A DNA stretch of 64,000 nucleotides from contig CWGI01000001.1 in NCBI GenBank assembly GCA_001179805.1, positions 248,001-312,000 on the forward strand, read 5' to 3'. Every line of letters starts with the position of its first letter. Position 1 is the stretch's first letter. Origin of the DNA: Candidatus Hepatoplasma crinochetorum. GTDB lineage: Bacteria; Bacillota_I; Bacilli_A; Mycoplasmatales; Hepatoplasmataceae. Below are positions 11,070 to 25,648 of this stretch, piece by piece. Below the pieces are notes generated by a model that had not been told where the DNA came from, made no database searches, and saw only the letters and a program-made list of their open reading frames with translations. Made by a program: the position numbers and the translations under genes.

Positions 11070-12158
11070 TTATTTATTCTCTTTTCTTATATCATCAATT
11101 AAAATATAATTTTCTTTTTCTTTAATATATCAATATTTTCATCCATTTAAATATCTTCCGTTTTCAAATAGTTCAGTTGCTTTATGAATTGAATATTCAT
11201 TTTTATTTACTTCTATTCTACCTTCTAAATTTAAAAAAACTTTTTCTTTTCTTGAATTATATAAATATTTTGTTTTTATCTTGTTTTCTTTTATTAAATC
11301 AATAATTTTAGGATATTTAACTTTTTTATCAAATATAGCATTAACCTGATCAATTAAAGGATAATCATCATTTAAAATAATTTCTATTTTGTCAATTCTT
11401 TCTTGAGCATATTTTACATATTTTTCATTATTTTCTATTCCTATAAAATTACGATGTAATTTTTTCGCAACAGCACCAGTTGTACCTGTACCAAAAAATG
11501 GATCTAAAATAATATCATTTTTTTTTGTGGATGACAAAATAATTCTTTTCAATAATTCTTCTGGTTTTTGTGTATTATGCAATTTATTACCTTTATTATC
11601 TTTTAATCTTTCTTTTCCCGAACAAACTGAAAAACGCCAAACACTACCCATTTGTTTATTTTCATTTAAATTTTTCATTGTTTTATAATTAAATGTAAAT
11701 TTAGAATTTTTAGATTTTACAAACCATATTAAATTTTCATTTGAATTTACAAATTTTGTTCCTCTAAAATTAGGTGTAGGATTTGTTTTTTCTCAAGTTA
11801 AATCATTTATTACCCAAAATTTTAAATTTTGGATAATAAATCCTAATCTATAAATATTGTGAAAAGTACCCATTACTCAAATAGATCCATTATCTTTTAA
11901 TATTCTTCTACATTGATTTAATCATTTTTTTGTAAAATTATCATATTCTTTATAAGAATTAAATTTGTCTCAATCATCATTAACCCCATTATATTTATTT
12001 CCATCTATTCTATAAAGTATTCCTGATCCTGTTTGCATAAAATAAGGAGGATCAGCAAAAATTAAATCTATTGATTTAGAAGGAATTTTTTTTAATTTAT
12101 CTAAACAATCTCCTAATATAATCTTATTTTTAAAGTTATCTATATTATTTATTTTCAT
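11070..12158 (-). CDS. Adenine-N6 DNA methyltransferase, HinfI-like (GANTC)
   Basis: This 362-residue methyltransferase has the beta-class motif order. The catalytic motif D-P-P-Y is at residues 36-39 and the AdoMet-binding D-P-F-F-G-T-G is at 219-225. The segment after D-P-P-Y (F-M-Q-T-x-G, then N-x-x-G-V-x-D-D-W-D-K-F), the block G-S-I-W-V-x-G-x-F, and the stretch F-T-F-N-Y-K-T-M-K match my memory of M.HinfI closely. The family methylates adenine in GANTC and includes CcrM. Several TGA codons encode Trp. It lies immediately upstream of the predicted nuclease and would protect host DNA from it. Confidence 0.92.
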
Positions 12159-12206
12159 CTAATAAATTATAAAAAAATATAGTTATAAATTTAACAAGTT
12201 TTATGT

Positions 12207-13304
12207 TTAAATTAAATCTTTTAAATAATCATTTATTTCTTTTTGTTTATAAGGAATATCCATAGTTAAATTCTCTCTAAAATTTTCAACTATATTTTTT
12301 AATTGACTTTTAAAACCTAAAATTTGTAATTTTCCAGAAAAATAAAATAATTTATATAATGCTTCTATTGAATCACATAATGGTTCATATTTTTGATTTA
12401 ATCAATTTTTAAAAATAATTGTTTTATTGTGGTATATTTTATTTCTTAAAAATTTAATTTTTTCTAATTCATCAATAAATTCTTTTTTAATTAAAATTAT
12501 GGATTCTAATTTATTAAATTCTAAAATCTCAACATCAATATTTTCATTTTTTATACTTTCTCAATAATTAATATTTCTTAAATTTGAAAAAAGTAATTTT
12601 AATAATTCTGAAAAATAATCATCATTTATTTTTTGAATTAAACCAATATAATCTTCAAAATTCATTTCTTCAAATATTATTTCTAAGAATTCATTTGATT
12701 CTTTTAATTTATCTACATCTGTCCCAAGCAATTTAATAGATTTATAAAAATCTGATTCTTTATTTATTTTCTGCAAAATTTGTGGACAAAATTTTATTTT
12801 TGAAAAAGTTAAATTGTTTTTTCTCATTATCACCATAAGCATAATTCTTAAAAAATATTCAAAATTATAAATTTGATCACCAATTAATTTTCTAAAAGTA
12901 TCTTGCAATTTATAAAATAAACCAAAAATTTGAAAACTAATATTTTCGTTTTTTTTATAATTTATTTTAAGTATTTTATCATAAATATATTCAATAAATT
13001 TGTAATTATAAGTATTAGAAATACTAAAAAAATTATTTAAATAATTTTCAGAAGTAAAAGGAATATTATTATTTATTTTATTATTTATTTCTTCTGAATC
13101 AATTTTATTATTTCTATTAAATAAATTTCAAATTTTTCTATAATATTCATTATCTTTTATAGTTTTATAAAAATTTTCATTAATTTCAATATTTCTTTTG
13201 ATTGTTTCATTTTGGAATAAATTTCAAAATTCAAAAAGAGAATTTATTTTTTTTCTTTTTTCTTCTTCTTTAATTTCTTTATAAAATCCATTTTCTTTAT
13301 TCAT
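12207..13304 (-). CDS. Helical HEPN-like protein next to the RM system
   Basis: This 365-residue, Lys/Asn/Ile-rich, all-helical protein is read through several TGA Trp codons from an ATG at 13304. Near the C-terminus is L-R-N-K-I-Y-H-N-K, with R287 and H292 spaced as in the R-x4-6-H motif of HEPN ribonucleases and AbiU2-type proteins. No other domain is recognised. It lies 48 bases upstream of the HinfI-like methyltransferase on the same strand, which suggests a defence island. HEPN membership rests on this one motif. Confidence 0.55.
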
Positions 13305-13371
13305 CTTTAATCTCGCTTTTTAGTAAACTTATTTAATATAAAAATTATAAGTAAACTTCTCAAATATATTA

Positions 13372-13410
13372 TAAACAAAAAAAACATCCCTATTATAAGA
13401 AATGCTTTTA
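13372..13410 (-). terminator. Terminator of the rpl-rpo operon
   Basis: On the minus strand a roughly 10-bp stem with GU pairs (AAAGCATTTC/GGGATGTTTT) is followed by a T-rich tract. It lies about 20 bases after the rpoC stop. Confidence 0.6.
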
Positions 13411-13430
13411 TTTTTTTTACTTAAAAATAT

Positions 13431-17411
<3,981 letters not shown>

Positions 17412-17424
17412 AATTTATTGCTCC

Positions 17425-20400
17425 TTATAATGAATTATCAATTTCTACTTCTTCATTTTTATCATTCAAGAATCGAAGATCGATTCCTAAACCACGCAAC
17501 TCATAAAATAGAACTCAGAAACCTTCAGGAATATTTGGTCTTGGTAATCTTTTTCCTTTTGCAATTGAGTTATATAATTCATTTCTTCCTTTAATATCAT
17601 CAGATTTTAATGTAAGCATCTCTTGTAAAAGATTTGAAGCACCATATGCTTCAAGTGCTCAAGCTTCCATTTCACCAAATCTTTGCCCTCCATTTTGTGC
17701 TTTTCCACGTAATGGTTGTTGTGTAATTAGTGAATAAGGACCGATTGAACGAGCATGCATTTTATCATCAACCATATGTGAAAGTTTAAGCATATACATA
17801 ACTCCAACAGTTATCTTATCTTCATATCTTTGGCCTGTGATTCCATCTATAAGATAGAATTTTCCTGATTGATCTAATTTTGCTTCTTCTAAAATATTTG
17901 CAATATCTTGCTGTGTTGCTCCATTAAAAATTGGTGTTGCAATTTTTACATTTAATTTTTTTGCAGCCATTCCTAAGTGAACTTCAAGAATTTGACCGAT
18001 ATTCATTCTTGAAGGAACCCCTAATGGATTTAACATCACATCAACCGGTGTTCCATCATCAAGATAAGGCATATCTTCTTCTGGTAAGATCCGAGAAACA
18101 ACTCCTTTATTTCCATGTCTTCCAGACATTTTATCGCCTTCTTTTAATTTTCTTTTTTGGGCGATAAATACTTTTACAATTTTTTCAATTCCGTCATCTA
18201 AACGATCACCATTTTCTTTCGAAATAATCTGTACATCTTGTACGATTCCTTCTGCTCCGTAAGGAACTCTTAATGATGAATCTTTTGTATTTTTTGATTT
18301 ATTTCCTAAGATAGCATCTAAAAGTTTATCTTCTGGTGATAAATCATCTTCACCTTTCGGAGTTACTTTACCGACTAATACATCACCGACTTTTACCTCT
18401 GAACCGACAATTATTATTCCATCTTTATCTAAATTACGCATCGATTCTTTTGAAGAATTAGGAACATCAATTGTGATTTTTTCTTTTCCTAATTTTGTAT
18501 TTCTCTCTTCAATTTTATGTTCTTCAATATGAATTGAAGTAAAAGCATCTTCTTTGATTAAACGGGAAGAAATAATAATTGCATCTTCATAGTTGTAACC
18601 TCTTCAAGTTGTAAAGGCAACAAGAACATTTTTTCCGATCGCAAGTTCAGCTCCATCAACTGAAGGTCCATCAGCTATAATATCACCTTTTTTGATTTTT
18701 TCATTTAACTTAACGATTGGTTTTTGATTAATCAGAGAAGCTTGATTTGAACGTAAGAATTTTTTAAGTTTATAAATTTGTTCTTTATTCTCTTTATTAT
18801 TTATTTTGATTAATTTTGAACTAACAAAAGTAACCTTACCATCTTCATAAGCTCTTAATACTGTTGGCGAGTATTTTGCAGAAACTTCTTCAATTCCTGT
18901 TCCAACAATAGGAGATTCTGATTTAATTAAAGGAACCGCTTGTCTTTGCATATTAGCACCCATTAAGGCTCTATTTGCATCATCATTTTCAAGAAATGGA
19001 ATATGAGAAGTTGCGATTGAAACAATTTGTTTTGCTGAGACATCAATTAAGGTAATTTCATCTCTTTTAGCAGAAAGAAATTCACCATCTTTTCTCGCAA
19101 TTAAAGAATTAGCAACAATTTTATTATTCTTTATTTCAACATTTGCAGGAGCGATAATGTGTCCTTTTTCATCATCAACAGTCATATATTTAGGATTATT
19201 TTTGTCTATTAGACCTTTTTTAACTTCAAAATATGGTGTTTCTAAAATTCCATATTCATTTATCCTTGCATAAATTGCTAAATTTAAAATTAAACCGATA
19301 TTAGGACCTTCTGGAGTCTCAATTGGATCAATTCTACCATAGTGGGTATCATGAATTCCCCGAACCACTAAAGAAGCTGTATCTCGAGAAAGACCTCCAG
19401 GACCAAGGGAAGTAATTCTTCTTTTATTTGATAATTCAGCAAGCGGATTAATTTGATCCATAAATTGAGAAAGTTGAGAAGAATTAAAGAATTCTTTGAA
19501 TACAGATTCAATTAACTTATGATTGATAGAATTTTTAATCGTAACATTTGAAGTATCTTTTGCAGAAATTCTTCCTTTTAAATTTTTTTCAATTCCGATT
19601 AAACCAATTCTAAATTGATTTTGTAATAATTCATTGATTGATTTTATTTTTCGATTAGAAAGAGAATCAATGTCATCATAATCGCTGATTCCTTGCTCAA
19701 GATTGATAAAATAACCGATAGTTGCAATAATATCAGCAATAGTTAAGACTACATCTTCTTTATAAGAAGATGATAAGATGTTAATTGTTTTTTTATTATC
19801 GATTGGATCATAAATTTCAATAATATTAACTTGTGTAAAATTTTTGATAATTTTATCTTCAGAATTTTTTTTATCTGAAAGATCATATTTTTTAAGTGGA
19901 TTAAATTCACCAAAAATTTCATGATCAATTTTATAATTTGTGTATTCCAAATTATTTGCTTTTCAATAATTGTCAATTTGAAGTGCTTTTTGTAAATCAA
20001 TTTTAGTATCTTTTTTAAAAATTATATTTCCAGATGCGTCAACTAAATCTCTTGCTAAAGTTTGCCCTAAAACTCTACTTTTAGGAGCAAATTTTACATT
20101 CAATTTATATCTTCCTGTTTTAGAAAGATTGTATCTTTTAGAATTAAATATTAAATTAGAAATTGAATCATTTACTGCTTTTTTCTCAAAACGATCACCA
20201 GAATGGATAACTTTAAAAATTGCTCTTCTTGCTTTATAAGGTTCCATTTCTTCTTTTGTGATTTTTTTAAATGATTCTTCAATCAATTCATGTTTAGAAT
20301 AAATATTTAAAACATCTTCTTTTGTTAATCCAAAAGCATTTAATAATGTAACAAGTTTTAATTTTTTTGATTTATCAATTCTTAATTTAATATCACTTGG

Positions 20401-20985
20401 ATTTATATTTAATAATTTATAATCACGATAATCAAATTCAATTCATGATCCACGACCAGGAATAATTGAAGATAGTTTATAAACAGAAGAATCAGAAGTT
20501 GATTGTGCTCTTGATGCTTTTAATTTTTCAAAATAAACACCAGGAGAACGAACAATTTGACTAACAATCACACGTTCAGAACCATTAATAAGAAATGATC
20601 CACCTTCAGTCATGATCGGTAAATTTAAGATAAATGCATCTTTATCATCAACAACGACCCCTTCTCTTAAATTAATCATTTTAAAATGGGCGTATATTGG
20701 AGCTGAAAAATTAATTCCTTTTTCTTTTGCTTCATTTATAAGATCTATATATTTTGATTTATCAGGCATTTTGATTTTTAGACCTGTGTATTCTACACGA
20801 ATTTTATCCTTAGTAGAATGTACGGGAAAAATTTCACGAAAGATTTCATCTATTCCATATTCAATAAACTTTTCGAAACCTTTACATTGAATATCCAATA
20901 AATTAAAAACAGGTAGATCTAGTTCGTTTTTTTGATAATTTCTTCGTTTGGTATTTTTACCATAAGTTTGAATTTTATAATTCAT
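17425..20985 (-). CDS. rpoB: RNA polymerase beta subunit
   Basis: This is the 1186-residue beta subunit. Conserved blocks include the fork-loop/rifampicin region (S-Q-F-M-D-Q[12 protein letters not shown], with G-P-G-G-L-S-R), the segment [12 protein letters not shown], and the C-terminal K-x-S-G-R-H-G-N-K-G and E-M-E-A-W motifs. The rif-region position usually occupied by His in T-H-K-R-R is Asn here (S-N-K-R-R), as in other mollicutes. That substitution is linked to natural rifampicin resistance, so resistance is a reasonable inference. It lies between rplL and rpoC. Confidence 0.97.
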
Positions 20986-21100
20986 ATTTTCTCCAATTAA
21001 TAAATTTTATATCATTAAGATTTTAAAATTAAATCACCTTTTATAAAAGAGAAAAAAGAAGATAAGATTATCCTCTCTTTTTAAGTTTTAGATAGAGTAC

Positions 21101-21460
21101 TTATTTAATTTCAACATCTGCACCAATTTCTTTAAATTGTGCGGCAAGTTTTTCAGCTTCATCAGCATCAATATTTTCTTTGATGTTTCCACCATTATCA
21201 ACAAATTTCTTTGCTTCCATTAATCCTAATCCTAAAACATCACGGATAAGTTTAATTACAGCTAATTTATTTTCTCCCGGTCCTTTTAATACAACAGTTT
21301 TTTCAGAATTTTCAGCGTTATCTCCTTGTTGTCCTGCTGCAGCAACTTGTAATGCAGCTGAAACGTTAAATTCTTCTTCAATTGCTTTGATTAATTTATT
21401 TAAATCAACCACTTTCATTTCTTTTAATTCTTTAATAAAATTTTCAATATTTAGTGCCAT
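21101..21460 (-). CDS. rplL: 50S ribosomal protein L7/L12
   Basis: The 119-residue stalk protein recruits translation factors. The start at 21460 is preferred because a GGAG site sits just upstream and the protein then begins M-A-L-N-I, as in the family. An N-terminal dimerisation helix, a short Ala-rich hinge (A-A-L-Q-V-A-A-A-G) and the C-terminal domain with K-x-x-V-I-K-x-I-R and G-L-G-L-M-E-A-K are all present. It follows rplJ in the operon. Confidence 0.96.
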   Translation of the reverse strand: MALNIENFIKELKEMKVVDLNKLIKAIEEEFNVSAALQVAAAGQQGDNAENSEKTVVLKGPGENKLAVIKLIRDVLGLGLMEAKKFVDNGGNIKENIDADEAEKLAAQFKEIGADVEIK

Positions 21461-21473
21461 TCTATACTCCTTC

Positions 21474-21977
21474 TTAATTTTCTTTTTTTGCAATTTCTGT
21501 TAATACAACTGCCAAATTGCGAATATTTCCTTGTAAAGCCGATAATAACATTGATAATAAAATATCTTTTCCAGGTAAAGAAGCAATTTCTAAAATTTCT
21601 TTTGGTCCGTAGAATATATTATCAATATAACCCGCTTTTAATTTAATTTGAGGATCTTTTTTTCCTTTTGTGAATTGTTTGATTAATTTATAAAGTTCAG
21701 CAAGTGCTTGTGATTTTTCTGCTGGAATAATAAGAAATGATGATGAATCTTTTAAATAATCAACGATTTCTGGTTTACTTGCATCTTTAAAAGCAATTTT
21801 TGCAATTCTATTTTTATAAACTTTGTCTAGTCCTTCAACTTCCTTAATTTTTGCTTTAATTAAAGAAATATCAGTCGCTTTTAAACCATGATAACCTCAA
21901 ACAATAATTGCATATGAATTATTTATTTTTTTTGTAAGGTTTTCAATTTGAACTTTTTTATCTTGTCTTGTTAGCAT
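21474..21977 (-). CDS. rplJ: 50S ribosomal protein L10
   Basis: This 167-residue protein anchors L7/L12 dimers to the ribosome through its C-terminal helix. It has the expected length and the N-terminal K-x-x-x-I-x-x-L-T-K-K-I pattern. The segment W-G-Y-H-G-L-K-A-T-D-I corresponds to the conserved Y-x-G-L-T region. It lies between rplA and rplL with short spacers. No separate L10 leader fits in the 11-base gap after rplA. Confidence 0.92.
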
Positions 21978-21988
21978 TTTTATTATCC

Positions 21989-22678
21989 TTAATCTTTTGC
22001 AATTCTAATCCCAGGACCCATTGTTGTTGATAAAAAGATATCAATAATATATTCTCCCTTTACTTCACTAGGTCTTTTTGATTTAATCAAACTGAAAATT
22101 GCTTCATAATTTTCTTTCAATTCTTGGTCTGAAAAGGATAATTTTCCAATTGAGAGATTAATTAATCCTTGATCATTTGTTCGATATTCAATTTGCCCTT
22201 TTTTAATATTTGTAATTGCATTTTTAATATCTGTTGTTACTGTTCCTAATTTTGGGTTGGGCATAAGTCCCTTTGGACCTAAAAGTTTTCCATATTTTGC
22301 AAATTTAGCCATATATTTAGGTGTTGTAACAATAAAGTCAAAATCAAATCAATTTTCACGTTGAATTTTTTCTAAAATAAATTCATCATTTACATAATCA
22401 GCTCCAGCTAGTTTTGCTTCTTCTTGATCATGTTTATCTGCAATTACCAATACTTTTGCTATTTTTCCTGTTCCATTGGGTAAAACAAGTGATCCACGTA
22501 ATTGTTGTGAAGCTTTTTTAACATCCAAATTAAGATTAAAAGAAACTTCAACAGAAGGATTAAATTTCTCAAAAGAAATTTTTCTTATGATGTTTAATCC
22601 TTCTTCAATTGAATATAAATGGTCTTTATCAATTAATTTATTTGCTTTCTGTAAATTTTTTGATATTTTTTTAACCAT
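21989..22678 (-). CDS. rplA: 50S ribosomal protein L1
   Basis: The 229-residue L1 protein forms the mobile stalk at the ribosomal E site and in many bacteria represses its own operon by binding leader mRNA. The hallmark K-L-L-G-P-K-G-L-M-P-N-P-K-L-G-T-V-T block is intact, and R-G-S-x-x-L-P-N-G-T-G-K is in the first half. The frame joins across a TGA Trp codon. Its ATG overlaps the rplK stop by one base, which suggests translational coupling. Confidence 0.96.
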
Positions 22679-23112
22679 TATTTATCTTCTCCGTTTTCTT
22701 TTTCAGCAATTTTGATTCCCATATTTTTAGCAGTTCCAATTACCATTCTCATCGCTGCTTCAAGATCTACAGTATTTAAATCTTTCATTTTATATTTAGC
22801 AATCTCTTTTACTTGTTCTAATGTTATTTCTCCGACAATTTCTTTTCCAGATTTTTGTGAACCTGATTTAATTCCTAAAGCTTTTTTGATCATTACTGAA
22901 GTTGGGGTTGTCTTCAATTCAAATTCAAACGAACGATCACTATAAGCTTTTATTATGACAGGAACAATATCACCGTTCCGATCTTTTGTTGCATCATTAA
23001 AAGCACGAGTAAATCCAACCATATCAATTCCAAGTCCAGCAAGTGCTGGTCCTGGTTTTGCTTGTCCAGCTGGAAATTGCAATTTTGCAACTCTTGTTAA
23101 TTTTTTAGCCAT
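22678..23112 (-). CDS. rplK: 50S ribosomal protein L11
   Basis: This 144-residue protein is part of the GTPase-associated centre. The N-terminal domain holds P-A-G-Q-A-K-P-G-P-A-L-A and the C-terminal rRNA-binding domain includes S-G-S-Q-K-S-G-K. It is the first gene of rplKAJL-rpoBC and is preceded by a structured leader (23140-23242). Confidence 0.96.
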   Translation of the reverse strand: MAKKLTRVAKLQFPAGQAKPGPALAGLGIDMVGFTRAFNDATKDRNGDIVPVIIKAYSDRSFEFELKTTPTSVMIKKALGIKSGSQKSGKEIVGEITLEQVKEIAKYKMKDLNTVDLEAAMRMVIGTAKNMGIKIAEKENGEDK

Positions 23113-23139
23113 TTCTTTATTCTAACCTTTCAAAAGTAA

Positions 23140-23242
23140 ACTTTAGTTTCACCAGGTAAATTATTTCTATTACTAAAGTATATTTATTAAATAAACTATT
23201 TAATAATAACCTCAGTAGCGTATTTAAACATTTGTGGCTACT
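23140..23242 (-). promoter_or_regulatory. Structured leader of the rplK operon
   Basis: Two hairpins can form in the mRNA between nusG and rplK. One pairs AGTAGC with GCTACT (plus positions 23214-23219 and 23237-23242). The other pairs an 8-base arm at 23140-23147 with 23172-23179. L11-L1 operons are often autoregulated by L1 binding a leader that mimics rRNA, so these hairpins are candidates. No known consensus was matched. Confidence 0.4.
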
Positions 23243-23305
23243 TTCTTTGGTTTAAATTATTTAAATAATTAAACACGATAAAATTTTAACATAAAATTAA
23301 ACTTT

Positions 23306-23881
23306 TTAAACTTTTTCTAAATAATCTAAGGGAAGATCAATTACTATTTTTCTACTAAACATTTCAATTTCAACAATAACATTTTGTTTAATAAAAGAAA
23401 TCTCTTTTACTCTTCCTTTTTTACCGATAAATTCACCTTGTTTAATTACAACATAATCATCGATTTCGTATTTAACGTTTGCGATCGCTTCTTTATTATC
23501 TGTTACTTTTTGTAACTCTTCGTAATTTTTTATTAAATTTATTTCATCTTGTTTTATTTTTGCAATTTGTTCCTCTGGAATAGGAGTCGGTTTTGTTCTT
23601 TGTCCACTAGATCCAACAATTCCGGTAACATATTGTGTATTTCTTATGATATATCAAGATTTATCAGTCATATCCAATTTTACATATATATAACCAGGAA
23701 ATAATGGTTTCTTTTTAATTTTTTTTGTCTTTGTTTGATGATATTTGAAAGGAATATAAATTTCTGAAATTCCTGTATCTTTATCCTCAAATTCGCGATT
23801 ATCCAAGTCTTCTTTTACTTTTTGTTCGTAATTTGAAATAACTTGTACTATATATCATTTAATATTTTTATTTTTTTCCAT
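23306..23881 (-). CDS. nusG: Transcription elongation/antitermination factor NusG
   Basis: This 191-residue protein binds RNA polymerase and modulates pausing. The NGN domain begins W-Y-I-V-Q-V and contains L-F-P-G-Y-I-Y-V. The C-terminal KOW domain shows G-E-F-I-G-K-K-G-R-V. It sits between secE and rplK, as in most bacteria. Confidence 0.95.
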
Positions 23882-23908
23882 TAATAATATTTCCTTTCGT
23901 GTAAATTA

Positions 23909-24076
23909 TTATGATAAATAATCAATTAGTGAAGTAACACCTCAAGAAAATAAAACAATAATAACTGTAAGAATAACAATTACAAGCAATGTAAGAAAAA
24001 AGACTTTTAATACTTGTTTAAATTTTGCTCATCTAATTGTTCTAAATTGAAGTGCAAGTCTTTTGAAAAAATTCAT
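23909..24076 (-). CDS. secE: Preprotein translocase subunit SecE
   Basis: This 55-residue protein has a basic N-terminal amphipathic part (with R-W-A-K-F-K-Q) and a single C-terminal membrane segment (F-F-L-T-L-L-V-I-V-I-L). This is the minimal SecE form that clamps SecY. Its ATG overlaps the rpmG stop by one base. Position and topology support the call more than sequence does. Confidence 0.9.
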
Positions 24077-24237
24077 TATTTTGTTTCTTTGTGTAAGGTT
24101 ACTTTATTGCAATTTTTACAATACTTATTAAATTCTAAATTTTTATTAATTCCAGAAGATTTATTAACTGTATAATTTCTTGAAAAACATTCACTGCAAA
24201 CTAAAGTAACTTTATTCTTACCTTTTTTATTTTTCAT
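24076..24237 (-). CDS. rpmG: 50S ribosomal protein L33
   Basis: This 53-residue protein has two Cys pairs (C14-x-x-C17 and C41-x-x-C44), which mark the zinc-binding L33 form, and the Y-x-x-x-K-S family pattern in between. It lies between the sigma-like gene and secE, matching the rpmGB position in Bacillus. Confidence 0.9.
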   Translation of the reverse strand: MKNKKGKNKVTLVCSECFSRNYTVNKSSGINKNLEFNKYCKNCNKVTLHKETK

Positions 24238-24302
24238 TTTTTTTATTTGTTACACAAATTATATTAAAAATCAAAAATTTTAAAAAAATAAAAAGCAACA
24301 TA

Positions 24303-24938
24303 TTATTCTATGTTGCTAAAAACTTTTAATTTGTTTGTAATTTTTTTGCGATAACGATAAATAGTTTTCGCTGGAATGTTTAATTTTTCCGCAGTTTCTT
24401 TTACGCTTCCTTCTGTTTCTAATAATTTTTCTAAAATTTTGTTTTCCTTATCTGTAAAAATTTTGAAATCAATTGTTTTAATTACTCATGTCATAAAATC
24501 TTCATCATCTTTGAAAGTTTCCTCTTTTAAAATAAGATTATAATTAAAATTATCATTATCAATTGGAATTGCATAATTTAATAAAATATGATTTTTTGTT
24601 GTAAATTTTTTTGCATAATTTTTTAAGTCATATTCAATAAATGTCTCAATATAACTTGCAAATTTTTTTAGTCCATCTAATTTATAATTAATTGTGCGCT
24701 TATAAAAGCAATATATTCCATATTGAAAATAGTCTTCAAATTTTAGAGGGGAATTATCAAATCTCAATGCTACCTTATTTGATATTTTTTTAATAAAAGA
24801 TTCGTATTTAATTAACAGTATTTTAAAGTTTATATCATTTTTTTTATCTTTATTTTTTTGAATTTGTAAAATTAGTCTTTTTTGTTCTTCATAATCTAAT
24901 TGTTGATAATTTATTTGCTCATTTTCTTTAATTATCAC
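24303..24938 (-). CDS. Sigma-70 family factor, SigH-like by position
   Basis: This 211-residue protein starts at a GTG (24938), because the upstream frame is closed by TAA. Residues ~40-105 resemble sigma region 2 (L-I-K-Y-E-S-F-I-K-K-I, then D-Y-F-Q-Y-G-I-Y-C-F, then F-A-S-Y-I). The C-terminus has a region-4-like helix-turn-helix (S-V-K-E-T-A-E-K-L-N-I-P-A-K-T-I-Y-R-Y-R). Gene order (rlmB before, rpmG-secE-nusG after) equals that of Bacillus sigH. Distant SigH-type factors are known in mollicutes and linked there to recombination gene expression. The regulon here is unknown. Confidence 0.8.
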
Positions 24939-25644
24939 TATTTAAAGCGTAAAGAAAAATACCGACCGAAGTTGCAACATTTAATGATTCAACTTTAGAA
25001 TCGATATTAATACTCGATGTATAATCAGATGAATTAATTAATGATAAGCGAATACCTTTTCCTTCATTTCCAAAGATTAAAACTAATTTTTGATTTAATT
25101 TTTTTAATTCTTTTGGTTTATATTTCCCTTTTAGAATTGTTGAGACAATTCAAAAGTTATTCTTTTTTAATTTTTTAATAACATTTGCGACTGAACTTAT
25201 AGTTACAATATCAATATCTAATCATGTTCCTGAAGAAGATTTAATAACAGTATTTGTAAGTTGCGCACTATTATCTTGTGTAATTAAAATTCCACTAACA
25301 TTAAAAGCAACAGCATTTCGTATAATTGCTCCTAAATTTTGCGGATCTTGTATTCTATCCAAAAATAATAAAATTGGATTCTTATCATTTTCTATTTTTT
25401 TTAGTAATTGATCTAATGTTATTTTTTCCGGGAGATCAATCTCGGCAATAACATTTTGAAAATTACTTACATTCGGAAATTTTTTTTTCCAATAATGAAA
25501 ATCAAATTCTAGCACATTTATTTCATTTTTTTTGAGCTCTTGATAAAATAAAAAATGTTTATTTTTATCTAAATAAACTTTTCTAATTAAATCACGCCTT
25601 TTGTTAAAAATTTCCTTTACGGAGTTTATTCCATATATTTGCAT
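24928..25644 (-). CDS. rlmB: TrmH/SpoU family RNA 2'-O-methyltransferase (RlmB-like)
   Basis: This 238-residue SPOUT-knot enzyme transfers a methyl group from AdoMet to a ribose 2'-OH, typically of 23S rRNA. Motif 1 is D-P-Q-N-L-G-A-I-I-R-N, motif 2 I-F-G-N-E-G-K-G-I and motif 3 L-N-V-A-T-S-V-G-I. The N-terminal L30e-like substrate-binding part is present. The end overlaps the sigma-like gene by 11 bases, and the start lies 4 bases from the cysS stop. Confidence 0.92.
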
Positions 25645-25648
25645 AACA

